This document shows positions 44,353 to 53,399 of a DNA stretch of 64,000 nt, one piece after another; position 1 is the stretch's first letter, and the number at the start of each line of letters is the position of its first letter. The position numbers were made by a program, and so were the translations under genes. The notes under the pieces were generated by a model. The model searched no databases, was not told the DNA's origin, and worked only from the letters and a program-made list of their open reading frames with translations. Source of the stretch: BPGX01 sp037447455 (GTDB lineage Bacteria; Bacteroidota; Bacteroidia; B-17B0; Aurantibacillaceae); contig JBBIGQ010000002.1 of assembly GCA_037447455.1 (NCBI GenBank), positions 248,001-312,000 of the forward strand, given 5' to 3'.

Positions 44353-46128
44353 TTAATTCAACTGGACTTTCCCTTTTGGAATAGAGTTAATCAGTTTTTT
44401 TGTGTATTCTTTTTGAGGATTGAAATAAATTTGATCAGCGTCACCAATTTCTTCAATAGTGCCTTTGTTCATTACGGCAATTCTATCGCTCATAAACCTT
44501 ACAACGCTTAAATCGTGTGAAATAAAGATGTAGGTGAGGTTAAACTTTTTTTTGAGTTCATTGAGAAGATTTAGTATTTGTGCTTGTACACTTACATCTA
44601 GGGCACTGACACTTTCATCACAAATAATGAATTTGGGTTGGACAGAAAGCGTTCTAGCAATGCATATTCTTTGTCTTTGGCCACCGCTGAACTCGTGTGG
44701 GAAACGATTAAAATGTGATTCTTTTAATCCTACTTTTTTAAGGAGTTCTATGGCTATTTCTTTGCGTTCGGATTTTGACTTTCTAATTCCAAATACTTCC
44801 ATAGGTTCTACAATGGCTTCTCCTATGGATATTCTTGGATTAAGTGATGAATACGGGTCTTGAAAAATGATTTGCATTTCTTTTCGGAGTGTCCTAAAAT
44901 CTGTTTCTTTCAGACGTAAAATTTCTTCATTTTTGTAAAGAATTTGTCCTTCCTTTGCTTTCACTAATTTCAATATTGTTCTTCCCAATGTGGTTTTTCC
45001 ACAGCCACTTTCTCCGACCAACCCAAGCGTTTCTCCTTCATAAACCTCTAAGTCCACACCATTAACCGCTTTAAACCATTCTTTAGCATTACCAAAAACA
45101 GATCTGTTAATTGGGAACCATGTGTGAAGGTTTTTTATCTGTAGTAGCTTATCTTTTTCATACATGGTCTTTAAATAATCTGCCCGCTCTTTTTCGCCCA
45201 CCACAGCGTGTTTAAGAATGTTTTCAAAAGAGTTGTTTTTTTCAATAATATCACCCGTTTCTGTTACTTCCATAAAATCAGAAATAACAGGTAAAATTTT
45301 TAATCTTTTATTTAAGGGTGGTCGGCACGCCATCAATCCTTTTGTGTAAGGGTGCTGAGGGTTAGTAAAAATTTCTTCAATGGTGCCTTTTTCTACAATG
45401 CTTCCGTTGAGCATCACTATCACCTTGTCTGCTATTTCTGCAATAACAGATAAATCGTGCGAGATAAAAATAACACTGGTGTTAAACTCATCGCGAAGTT
45501 TTTTTAGTTGTTCCAATATGCCTTTCTGAATGGTTACATCTAATGCTGTAGTGGGTTCGTCGGCTATGAGTAAAGAAGGATTGCAACTTATGGCCATGGC
45601 AATCATCACTCTTTGCTTTTGTCCACCTGAAAGTTCGTGAGGATATTTTTCAAAAGTTTTTTCCGGATTAGGGAGATTAATGATGTTGAATAATTCAATG
45701 GTTTGTTTTTTGGCCTCCTGATAACTCACTTTTTTATGAAGTAAAATCGCTTCGGCTACTTGTTCTCCACACTTCATGACAGGGTTCAAAGAAGTCATTG
45801 GTTCCTGAAAGATCATTCCAATTTCATTGCCTCGTATCTTTCGTATCTCCTCATGAGGGAGAATATTTAAATCAAGGATAGTGTTATCTTTTTTTCTGAA
45901 AAGCATTTGCCCTCCTGATATTTTTCCTGGTGGATTAGGTATCAAGTGCATGATAGAAAGAGCGGTTACTGTTTTTCCTGAACCACTTTCACCAACAATA
46001 CCAACAATTTCACCACGCTTAATAGTAAATGACACTTCTTTAACCGCCTGATTAAACACACCGCTTTGATGAAAAATAACATTGAGGTTGTTCACTTCAA
46101 GCAGTGTGTCATCGGGTAATGAGAGCAT
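44353..46128 (-). CDS. Peptide ABC transporter, fused ATP-binding protein (DppD-DppF type)
   Basis: 591 residues from ATG 46128; a GTG at 46140 is the alternative. Two complete ABC ATPase domains are present. Domain 1 has GESGSGKT, LSGGQKQR and ADEPTTALD; domain 2 has GESGCGKTT, FSGGQRQR and CDESVSALD. Each is followed by the oligopeptide-type C-terminal motif (QHPYTKGLMACRP in the first). The fusion provides both ATPase subunits of a dipeptide/oligopeptide importer in one chain. Permeases are not in the window; a substrate-binding lipoprotein is encoded ~2 kb upstream. Confidence 0.94.
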   Translation of the reverse strand: MLSLPDDTLLEVNNLNVIFHQSGVFNQAVKEVSFTIKRGEIVGIVGESGSGKTVTALSIMHLIPNPPGKISGGQMLFRKKDNTILDLNILPHEEIRKIRGNEIGMIFQEPMTSLNPVMKCGEQVAEAILLHKKVSYQEAKKQTIELFNIINLPNPEKTFEKYPHELSGGQKQRVMIAMAISCNPSLLIADEPTTALDVTIQKGILEQLKKLRDEFNTSVIFISHDLSVIAEIADKVIVMLNGSIVEKGTIEEIFTNPQHPYTKGLMACRPPLNKRLKILPVISDFMEVTETGDIIEKNNSFENILKHAVVGEKERADYLKTMYEKDKLLQIKNLHTWFPINRSVFGNAKEWFKAVNGVDLEVYEGETLGLVGESGCGKTTLGRTILKLVKAKEGQILYKNEEILRLKETDFRTLRKEMQIIFQDPYSSLNPRISIGEAIVEPMEVFGIRKSKSERKEIAIELLKKVGLKESHFNRFPHEFSGGQRQRICIARTLSVQPKFIICDESVSALDVSVQAQILNLLNELKKKFNLTYIFISHDLSVVRFMSDRIAVMNKGTIEEIGDADQIYFNPQKEYTKKLINSIPKGKVQLN

Positions 46129-46210
46129 AAAAAAATTCACTTTGAGTACATCGTTAATAGGTCGCTAAAATGAACCAAGAACATAAAAAGACTTGCCAAA
46201 AGCGATGAAA

Positions 46211-47014
46211 TTATTTCTTCACAAACTCACCCATTTTATTATCATAATTCAGAAAATAACCAGCTTTGGGGAGATTAGAAACATCTATTTTACTACCGTA
46301 CCCTTTTTTCACTATGTTTCCATATTGGTCATAGATTTCGTACATTGTCTCAACGGGCTTATCGTTGGCTACGAATTGAATATCTGTTTTGGCTTTCATT
46401 GGCCCAAAAGATACTTCAGAAATATCTGAAATAACTTCAACAGGTTTTGAAACTCTTGGTTGACCGGTGTAATCCGTTTGTCTTACTCTTACTGTATTTT
46501 TTCCGGAATGTAATTGCAATTTGAATTCATAGTTATTGGTACCGGGTGTACCAACGCCTTCTACTTCGCCTACTTTTACCCATTTGTTCCAACGATATTG
46601 TTCAATAACAAAAGTTAGTTTACCGGTTTCAGATTTTGTAGAAAACTTTAAGAGCCCATCTTTATCAAGCGTCATAGCGATAACTTCAAAAGTACTTTTT
46701 GGTTTCAATACTTCGGGGTTTAGTACTTTTGGTTTGCAATCAGATTTATGTTTTATTTTCACTTCTACTTTATCGCCGATGTTTAATTTATGTGGTTTAA
46801 AGTCAATTTCAAAAGCAGATGAGTTTGATTCATCTGTAGTGATATTACCGTTCACCAATACCTCTGTTACACAAAAACCAACACCACTGCTGGCAAAGGG
46901 ATTTTGTACATATAAGTTTTTACCTTGATAATTACCTTCTAATATCAACACACCTTGTTGTGCATAAGACATAGATGCACAAATACTTAAAATGTACACT
47001 AATGATTTTTTCAT
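46211..47014 (-). CDS. Exported protein of unknown function with T9SS-like C-terminal segment
   Basis: 267 residues from ATG 47014, giving a clean signal peptide (MKKSLVYILSICASMSYAQ). The mature protein has at least two beta-sandwich-like regions (GDKVEVKIKHKSDCKPK; FKLQLHSGKNTVRVRQTD). The final ~50 residues (YEIYDQYGNIVKKG ... NLPKAGYFLNY) resemble the end of a T9SS sorting domain but the usual 'P.NP' start is missing, so sorting is doubtful. It lies between lpxH and the ABC ATPase on the same strand. Confidence 0.78.
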   Translation of the reverse strand: MKKSLVYILSICASMSYAQQGVLILEGNYQGKNLYVQNPFASSGVGFCVTEVLVNGNITTDESNSSAFEIDFKPHKLNIGDKVEVKIKHKSDCKPKVLNPEVLKPKSTFEVIAMTLDKDGLLKFSTKSETGKLTFVIEQYRWNKWVKVGEVEGVGTPGTNNYEFKLQLHSGKNTVRVRQTDYTGQPRVSKPVEVISDISEVSFGPMKAKTDIQFVANDKPVETMYEIYDQYGNIVKKGYGSKIDVSNLPKAGYFLNYDNKMGEFVKK

Positions 47015-47075
47015 TATTAGTAAAATTTTGCTGCAATAATAAAACCTATTTTTCATATTTCCAAAATTTTAAATT

Positions 47076-47855
47076 TTAGACCTGTGTTTCTGAAATTTCT
47101 TTAAAAGATGGATATTCGATTAAGTGTATATTTTCTCCATCAAATTGTGCAAATGTATAGTATTTTATCCAGTCCCCTAAATTTAAATACGCCGATGTAT
47201 TCATTTTTATAATAAGCGGTAAATGTCTGTGTCCAAATATAAAATAATCTATTTTTTGTTTTTTTAAAACGTCCTGACAGTAAATATAAAGCCACTCTTT
47301 TTCTTTACCCAAAAATTTTTCATCCAGTTGTCCGGTGGCTATCCGACTCCTTTGACTGAAATAGTTAGCGATCCTAAAAGAAAGGTTGGGATGTAAGCGA
47401 GCAAAAGCCCATTGGCAAAAAGGATTGCGAAAAAATTTTTTAATGAACTTATAGTTGTGGTCGTTTGGTCCAAGCCCATCACCATGAGCTATCATGAATG
47501 TTTTGCCATAAAACGACTTGACAATCGGCTGATGATGATGAATGACAACATTTAATTCTTTTGACAAATAATCTTTCATCCACATATCATGATTACCTAC
47601 TACAATTTCAATCGGAATACCACTATCCGTCAACTCTGCTAATTTTCCTAATACTCTTGTAAATCCTTTTGGGACGACGTACTTATACTCAAACCAGAAG
47701 TCAAAAATGTCTCCTACTAAAAAAATTCGTTCGGCATCTTGTTTAATAGTTTCCAACCACTGACAGATTATTTTTTCTCTTTTCAAGCTGGATTGAAAAT
47801 CAGGTACTCCTAAATGAAAGTCCGACGCAAAGTATATTTTTTTTCTATCAGACAT
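47076..47855 (-). CDS. lpxH: UDP-2,3-diacylglucosamine diphosphatase
   Basis: 259 residues. Metallophosphatase motifs appear in order: ASDFHLG near 11, GDIFDFWFEY, GNHDMW, MIAHGDGLG and FGHRHLP. LpxH removes UMP from UDP-2,3-diacylglucosamine to make lipid X in lipid A synthesis, acting at the cytoplasmic face of the membrane. Size and motifs fit the Bacteroidota form. The annotation as LpxH rather than another calcineurin-like enzyme rests on the FDFW and GHRHLP context. Confidence 0.92.
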   Translation of the reverse strand: MSDRKKIYFASDFHLGVPDFQSSLKREKIICQWLETIKQDAERIFLVGDIFDFWFEYKYVVPKGFTRVLGKLAELTDSGIPIEIVVGNHDMWMKDYLSKELNVVIHHHQPIVKSFYGKTFMIAHGDGLGPNDHNYKFIKKFFRNPFCQWAFARLHPNLSFRIANYFSQRSRIATGQLDEKFLGKEKEWLYIYCQDVLKKQKIDYFIFGHRHLPLIIKMNTSAYLNLGDWIKYYTFAQFDGENIHLIEYPSFKEISETQV

Positions 47856-47876
47856 TTTATGACATACTTGAATGGG

Positions 47877-47884
47877 CGAAAGTA
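47877..47884 (-). promoter_or_regulatory. Candidate -7 element variant (TACTTTCG) for lpxH
   Basis: The reverse strand reads TACTTTCGCC, the same TTCG variant as at aspS and ychF, 21 bases upstream of the lpxH start. Confidence 0.4.
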
Positions 47885-48083
47885 GTGAAAAGTTTTATGA
47901 AAACTTGTTGAAAAACCGAATAGGCACTATACATTTACAATGCATACGTCCTATTGCAGTATTATTTATTTTCATGGCTAATAAGTAAGCACATCTCAAT
48001 GCTAATAATAGAAAGGCATTCAGAATTTCTTCCTGTATTTTTTCTTAATCTGAGATGCGAACTTTTTCAGGGATCGTAAAAAC

Positions 48084-49844
48084 TTATTTCTTTTTAGACA
48101 TCGCTTCTTGTGGGATGATGTATGCGGTAGAAAGATCCCAATAATTTATGGCATTAGCGGGAATGTTGCGAATATTGTTTTGTTCCAATAAAAAGTTATC
48201 ATCGTAGAAAATAGGAATAAATGGTGGATCTAAGATAACTTCTCTTTCGGCTAAAGAAAGCATTCTCATACGTTCTTTTTGATCGGTAATTTTTTGGCTT
48301 GCTTTAAAGATGGAATCAAATTTAGGATTGATGTATCTGAAATTATTAATGTATGTTTTTTCGTCTACAGAAGCGGGTACGTGCTTACCATAAAACAAGT
48401 CCAAAAAGGATTTGGGGTCCGGATAATCGGCTACCCAGGCAAAGCGAAAGAAATCCGATTTTGAAGAAGCAATATTCTCAATATGTTCCGGGAATGTGGT
48501 AACAACAATATCTATTTTAATTCCTAAATTTTCTTCCAACATTTTTTTCACCACATCTGCCACTAATATATTTCTGTCGCCTCCGCCACTGTTAATAGAA
48601 AGTGTAATAGCCGGAAATCCTTTACCGTTTGGATAACCGGCTTTGGCTAATAAGTCCTTGGCTTTTTGGGGGTCATAGTTAAATCCGCCTACAGATTTAT
48701 AATCGTATCCTTCTTTTTCAAAAATTTCATAATAAGGCACCATGCCGTATTTTGCAGCACTACCTTCACCTTGTATTGTAAAGTTTGCAATTTTATCTCT
48801 ATCTATCGCATAATTAAACGCTAAACGTACATCTTTATTTTTAAATATCGGGTTGACCTGAACATTAAATCCAATGTAAAATGTGCTTAATAAGGGAGAG
48901 GATTCAATAGCAAAGTCAGCTTTTCTTTTTCTGGCATCTTCCAGTTTACCCATTACTTCCGGGAAAATTTCTACGGGCACTCTGTATATTAGGTCAAGGT
49001 TTCCTCTTTTAAATTCAAGTATTTCTGATTTTTTTTCTTTAATAAATGTCCATTTTACGCCGTCTAAGTAAGGCAATGCATTACCGTTCTCATCTTTATC
49101 CCAATAATTGGGATGACGTTTCATTAATATGATTTCACCTTCTTTAATGGTTTCAACATAAAAAGGACCTGTTCCGACACATTTTACTCGCATATCCTGA
49201 CCATATTTTTCATACGCCTCTTTGGGAAACACATAACAACCCGGCATGCAGAGTATTTCAATGAATGTGGGGTCTGACTGGTACAATTCAATAGATAATG
49301 TAGAGTCATTTAACACTTTTACGCCGGTGAGATCATTGGATTTTTTTTCAAAATACTCATCAGCGCCAAGCACTCTATTTTTAAAAGTTATTTTAAATTG
49401 ATTGTTAGAGGGATCAGCAGTGCATAATTTTTCAAAGCAATATTTAAAATCCTGTGCCGTTACCTCTCTCCCTTTATTTTCAGGGAAACAAGGGTCATCA
49501 TGAAACTTGACACCTTTTCTGAGATGAAAGGTATATGTTTTTAAGTCCTCACTCACTTCCCATTTGTATGCAATGCATGGTTTTACAGACAAATCTGCCG
49601 CGTTAAATTTCACCAGCCCTTCATAAACCTGAGAAGCAATATGGGAACCATTTACTTCATTAATATGTATCGGAAAAAGTGTGCGGAAGTTTTCCACTTC
49701 GTTGACACGCAAGAAGCCGCCTTTGTATATTCCACCGACCAGTTCTTTTGCTTCCTCTTTGTGAGCGGTTTTACAATTGTAAAAAAATCCGGTAATGCTT
49801 ACTAAGATTAAATAAAAACTAGTTTTAACTTTATTTATCAACAT
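48084..49844 (-). CDS. Peptide ABC transporter substrate-binding lipoprotein (family 5)
   Basis: 586 residues from ATG 49844; an upstream start at 49862 would fall in the promoter. The lipobox is near GFFYNC (Cys24). The family 5 (OppA/DppA) pattern is clear: an N-terminal signature around SHIASQVYEGLVKFN, CIAYKWEVSEDLKTYTFHLRKGVKFH, and IEKxxLNYAIDRDKI-type sequence (LAFNYAIDRDKIANF). The C-terminal 'FFRFAWVADYPDPKSFL' block is also conserved. It would deliver peptides to an inner-membrane importer such as that served by the fused ATPase at 44353-46128. Confidence 0.93.
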   Translation of the reverse strand: MLINKVKTSFYLILVSITGFFYNCKTAHKEEAKELVGGIYKGGFLRVNEVENFRTLFPIHINEVNGSHIASQVYEGLVKFNAADLSVKPCIAYKWEVSEDLKTYTFHLRKGVKFHDDPCFPENKGREVTAQDFKYCFEKLCTADPSNNQFKITFKNRVLGADEYFEKKSNDLTGVKVLNDSTLSIELYQSDPTFIEILCMPGCYVFPKEAYEKYGQDMRVKCVGTGPFYVETIKEGEIILMKRHPNYWDKDENGNALPYLDGVKWTFIKEKKSEILEFKRGNLDLIYRVPVEIFPEVMGKLEDARKRKADFAIESSPLLSTFYIGFNVQVNPIFKNKDVRLAFNYAIDRDKIANFTIQGEGSAAKYGMVPYYEIFEKEGYDYKSVGGFNYDPQKAKDLLAKAGYPNGKGFPAITLSINSGGGDRNILVADVVKKMLEENLGIKIDIVVTTFPEHIENIASSKSDFFRFAWVADYPDPKSFLDLFYGKHVPASVDEKTYINNFRYINPKFDSIFKASQKITDQKERMRMLSLAEREVILDPPFIPIFYDDNFLLEQNNIRNIPANAINYWDLSTAYIIPQEAMSKKK

Positions 49845-49861
49845 AATATAATATTTTGCCA

Positions 49862-49869
49862 CAAATCTA
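49862..49869 (-). promoter_or_regulatory. Candidate -7 element (TAGATTTG) for peptide-binding lipoprotein
   Basis: Perfect TAnnTTTG match on the reverse strand, 17 bases upstream of ATG 49844. Confidence 0.5.
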
Positions 49870-49960
49870 ATGATTTTAAACTTAAGCCTAAAAATTTTTT
49901 TGAAAAAAAATGGACTAAATTTGGGTAATCGTAGATAATCAAAGGAAAAACTTATTTTAA

Positions 49961-50902
49961 TTAATCTAATTTTAAGCTGGTGTTACCTATTACAAAACCA
50001 TCGCACACAATATCAATAATATAGGTGCCGGGTACAAAGGGCTCACTGCCTTCACAGTACACTACCACATCCATTGGGGTGTTAGCGTATTGAGTGGTTT
50101 CTGTACCAGCAAAATATCCCGAAGAAGTTTTATTAAAGGTAAACTTATAAAGGTCACTGTATTCTTTTGCCAATTCTTTACCATCGGGTGTCATTATACG
50201 CACATAAATATCACGCGGGCCGGGTCTAGCAATTTTGTTTTCACCCAATGTAAAACTGACTTTAATTTTGTTTGCTCTTTTAGCACGAGTTGTCTCGCTT
50301 TCTTTTTTACCGCCTTTTTTTATTTGAACCGCTATTGCCTTGATATTAGAACAACTTAAAATAGATCCTTTTTCTATGGTAGATTTTAATTCTTCCTGCT
50401 TTTTATTCATCTCACTAATCACCGTTTCTTTTTCATCCAATTTTTTTTCAACATGTTTTTTTTCTTCTACCAGCTTTTGATTCAGGATATTTAACGAATC
50501 AATCGTTCGTACATATCCCTTCATAATTTCTCTTAAGGTTTCGGTTTCTTTTTTTAATTTAGCGATTATTACTGCATCGTTTTTGTGCTTTTCAGCTTCT
50601 TTCAACAACTCATCAATGTAGGCCTTTTTTTCATCAATTTCTTTTTGTAAATCCGTATTGTCTGTTCTAAGATCTTCGTATTGTTTTTTCAATTCTTCCA
50701 AAGCTGTTTTGACATTGTCTCTTTCTACAATCACTTCTTTTGTAACGATTACTTGCTCATTGGTTTTTTGTTTCTGATTGAACAACAATACCAATAAATA
50801 GATATTTGTAATCACTAGTATTCCTGAAAAAATGGAAAGAAAAAGGATGATTCTTTTTCTTAAGGTTTCTTTATCATTTTCATTTGTATTGGATAGATTC
50901 AT
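49961..50902 (-). CDS. Single-pass membrane protein with long coiled coil and C-terminal beta domain
   Basis: 313 residues. A charged N-terminus (NENDKETLRKR) precedes one transmembrane helix (about 16-40). Residues ~52-175 form a Glu/Lys-rich coiled coil. The C-terminal ~130 residues (SCSNIKAIAVQIKKGG to the end) are beta-rich and include YVRIMTPDGKELA and YEGSEPFVPGTYIIDI-like strands. The topology suggests a cytoplasmic start and an extended periplasmic spacer holding a beta domain. It is conserved in Bacteroidota, but no function is known to me. Confidence 0.82.
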   Translation of the reverse strand: MNLSNTNENDKETLRKRIILFLSIFSGILVITNIYLLVLLFNQKQKTNEQVIVTKEVIVERDNVKTALEELKKQYEDLRTDNTDLQKEIDEKKAYIDELLKEAEKHKNDAVIIAKLKKETETLREIMKGYVRTIDSLNILNQKLVEEKKHVEKKLDEKETVISEMNKKQEELKSTIEKGSILSCSNIKAIAVQIKKGGKKESETTRAKRANKIKVSFTLGENKIARPGPRDIYVRIMTPDGKELAKEYSDLYKFTFNKTSSGYFAGTETTQYANTPMDVVVYCEGSEPFVPGTYIIDIVCDGFVIGNTSLKLD

Positions 50903-50915
50903 TTGTTTATTTTTG
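50883..50915 (+). promoter_or_regulatory. Candidate promoter (TTG-N22-TATTTTTG) for comF
   Basis: TTG at 50883-50885 and TATTTTTG at 50908-50915. It lies within the start region of the divergent coiled-coil gene and almost abuts that gene's own -7 element. Confidence 0.5.
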
Positions 50916-50918
50916 CTG

Positions 50919-50926
50919 CAAAAGTA
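50919..50926 (-). promoter_or_regulatory. Candidate -7 element (TACTTTTG) for coiled-coil membrane protein
   Basis: Perfect TAnnTTTG match on the reverse strand, 16 bases upstream of ATG 50902 and only three bases from the forward -7 element of comF. Confidence 0.5.
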
Positions 50927-50967
50927 ATAAAAATTGTTTCATGCCATTTTCTTTAATTGGTAAATAC

Positions 50968-51678
50968 ATGTTGATAAACAGTACGGACTTATTTTATGAT
51001 TTTATCGGACTCATTTTTCCAAAAGTATGTGTGGCCTGCAACAAGACATTATTAAAACATGAAGAATGGATGTGTTATTGGTGCAGAAATTGCTTGCCAA
51101 GAGCGTATTTTCATAAAAATATTGAAACTTCCTTAATCCGGAAAACCTTGTATGGACGAGTACCCGTGGTTGGTTCAGCGGCTTATTATTTATTTTCAAA
51201 AAAAAGCGGTGTTCAAAACGTTCTGCATTTTATCAAATATAAAAACGGGAAGGCATTGGCACAGCAAATTGGTCAATGGATGGCAAAAGAATTAATGGAG
51301 GTGGATTGGTTTAAAGAGATAGATGTTTTAGTGCCTGTCCCTTTACACCCTCAAAAGCAATTAGAACGCGGATATAACCAAAGTGAAGAGTATTGTTATG
51401 GTATTACGAAAAGTACCCAAGTTCCTGTTATACAACTATTGAAGAAAAACATTTATACCACTACTCAAACTAAAAAGAAAAAACACGAGCGTTGGGAAAA
51501 TGTGAAGGATAACTTTGATGTTGTGATGGATATAAACCATTTCAAACACCTTGCTTTGGTAGACGACGTGATGACGACAGGCGCTACCTTTGAATCTGCT
51601 TATTCCGCTTTATCCAAAACAGGATACAATGGGAAAATCAGCATCATTACCATGGCTGTTGCTACTCATTTGGTTTAG
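50968..51678 (+). CDS. comF: ComF family phosphoribosyltransferase-like protein
   Basis: 236 residues from ATG 50968 (MLINSTDLFYDFIGLIFPK); ATG 50941 is possible. The N-terminal zinc finger is visible as CVAC ... CYWC. The phosphoribosyltransferase core includes VLVPVPLHPQKQLERGYNQSE and the PRPP loop ALVDDVMTTGATF. ComF proteins aid DNA uptake or recombination in some bacteria, but in Bacteroidota the role is unclear. The TAG stop shares bases with the stop of the convergent ABC exporter. Confidence 0.92.
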   Translation: MLINSTDLFYDFIGLIFPKVCVACNKTLLKHEEWMCYWCRNCLPRAYFHKNIETSLIRKTLYGRVPVVGSAAYYLFSKKSGVQNVLHFIKYKNGKALAQQIGQWMAKELMEVDWFKEIDVLVPVPLHPQKQLERGYNQSEEYCYGITKSTQVPVIQLLKKNIYTTTQTKKKKHERWENVKDNFDVVMDINHFKHLALVDDVMTTGATFESAYSALSKTGYNGKISIITMAVATHLV

Positions 51679-53399
51679 TGTACTTCTTCTAATTGTGTTT
51701 CATAAATTTCTTTGTAAATGCCCTCTTTTTCAATCAATTGCTGGTGTGTGCCATGGTCTTCAATTTTACCATGATGCATTACAACAATTTGATCAGCCAT
51801 TTGAATGGTAGACAAGCGATGGGCTATAATAATGGTGGTTCGGTTGACTAAAATTTTTTTCAAAGCCGATTGTAGTAACTGTTCTGTTTGAGAATCCATC
51901 ATAGAAGTGGCTTCGTCTAAAATAAAAATCTCGGGGCGATGAATGTAAGCCCGTAAAAAGGTAATTAATTGTTTTTGTCCTGAAGATAAATTCACGGCTC
52001 TTTCCTGAACAATATAATCATAACCATGCTCTAAATGCACAATGTATTCGTGTATTCCAATTTCTTTTGCCGCATTTTCTACTAAATCTTTTGAGATGGT
52101 CGTGTTAAACATTCTCGCATTGTTTAAAATGGTATCATTAAATAAATGTGGATCTTGTAAAACTACAGCGATTTTATTTCTTAAAGAGGAAAGGGTATAT
52201 TCCTGAACAGGCGTGTTGTCAATAAGTATTTCGCCTTTTTTGATATCGTAAAGTCGGGTTATTAAATTAATGAGTGTGGATTTTCCTGAACCAGTATGCC
52301 CTACAATTGCTGTAACTTTTTTTGCGGGAATAAGTAAATTAATGTCTGATAACACTTCTACTTTTTTATCCTGATAATAAAAACTAACACCTTTGAATTC
52401 TATTCCTTGATAAAGATGTTGAAACACTTTTTTACCATTGTTTTCCTGAATAATTTGCTCGTCCAAAAGTTGATATACTCTCTCTGCCGCTACCAGCCCC
52501 ATTTGAAAGGTGTTTAATTGATCGGCCAGCATTCTCAATGGACGAAACAACATTTGTGTCATCATGATAAAAAACGTGATGTCTCCTAAAGCAACATTGG
52601 GCAATACAGAAGATGTATAAATCAAAAACGCGATGGCAATACTGGAAAATAATTCCAAAACAGGGAAAAAAATAGAATAATACCAAATGGATTGAATATG
52701 GGCATTACGATGTTGTTGGTTGAGTTGTTTAAATTTTTCAAATTCTTGTTTTTCTGCGTTGAATTGCTGAATGATGGACATGCCCATTAAATGCTCCTGA
52801 ATAAAGCGGTTCAGATGTGCAATAGCGTTTCTAACCTGCGTAAATGATTTTTGAACAGCATTTTTAAAGAGCCACACAGCAAACAGAAGCAAGGGTAAAA
52901 CAGATAATACAGACAGTGTAAGTTTTATATTAATATACAGCATCGTTGTGATAAAAACGAGAATAGTTAAAACACTTCCTAAAATAGTGGTAAATCCTTC
53001 AGAGAAAATTTCATTCATGGCTTCCATATCCGATACTACTCTTGTAACAATGGTGCCAACCGGGGTTTTATCAAAATATGAAACGGGTAGATGTAACACA
53101 TGACGAAAAAGTTGTTTTCGTGTTTTCAGCACCAATTTTTGACCTAAAATAACGGATATAACGCTATTACCGTATTGAAACAGGGCTTCAACGAATAAGA
53201 GCAGTATTAAGGACATACCGAAATAAATTAATTGTTGTGTATCTGTTTGTTCTATACGGTTCAGCAGGCGATTGACCATAATTGGACGGAGGATAGATAC
53301 AGATGAGATGAGAAAGGTTAATAGAATGGATGAATAAAACCACTTTGGATAACTCTGTAATTCTGATACTATTTTTAAAATGATATTTCTTTTTTTCAT
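51675..53399 (-). CDS. ABC transporter, fused membrane and ATPase domains (MsbA/type IV exporter)
   Basis: 574 residues: six transmembrane helices in about 1-310, then the ATPase with Walker A GHTGSGKST, Q-loop VVLQDPHLF, signature LSSGQKQL and Walker B FILDEATSMMD. The signature carries SSGQ, acceptable for this class. It acts as a dimer to export lipids, drugs or peptides. Its start overlaps the truA stop by 4 bases, so it is the last gene of the leftward operon. Confidence 0.93.
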   Translation of the reverse strand: MKKRNIILKIVSELQSYPKWFYSSILLTFLISSVSILRPIMVNRLLNRIEQTDTQQLIYFGMSLILLLFVEALFQYGNSVISVILGQKLVLKTRKQLFRHVLHLPVSYFDKTPVGTIVTRVVSDMEAMNEIFSEGFTTILGSVLTILVFITTMLYINIKLTLSVLSVLPLLLFAVWLFKNAVQKSFTQVRNAIAHLNRFIQEHLMGMSIIQQFNAEKQEFEKFKQLNQQHRNAHIQSIWYYSIFFPVLELFSSIAIAFLIYTSSVLPNVALGDITFFIMMTQMLFRPLRMLADQLNTFQMGLVAAERVYQLLDEQIIQENNGKKVFQHLYQGIEFKGVSFYYQDKKVEVLSDINLLIPAKKVTAIVGHTGSGKSTLINLITRLYDIKKGEILIDNTPVQEYTLSSLRNKIAVVLQDPHLFNDTILNNARMFNTTISKDLVENAAKEIGIHEYIVHLEHGYDYIVQERAVNLSSGQKQLITFLRAYIHRPEIFILDEATSMMDSQTEQLLQSALKKILVNRTTIIIAHRLSTIQMADQIVVMHHGKIEDHGTHQQLIEKEGIYKEIYETQLEEVH

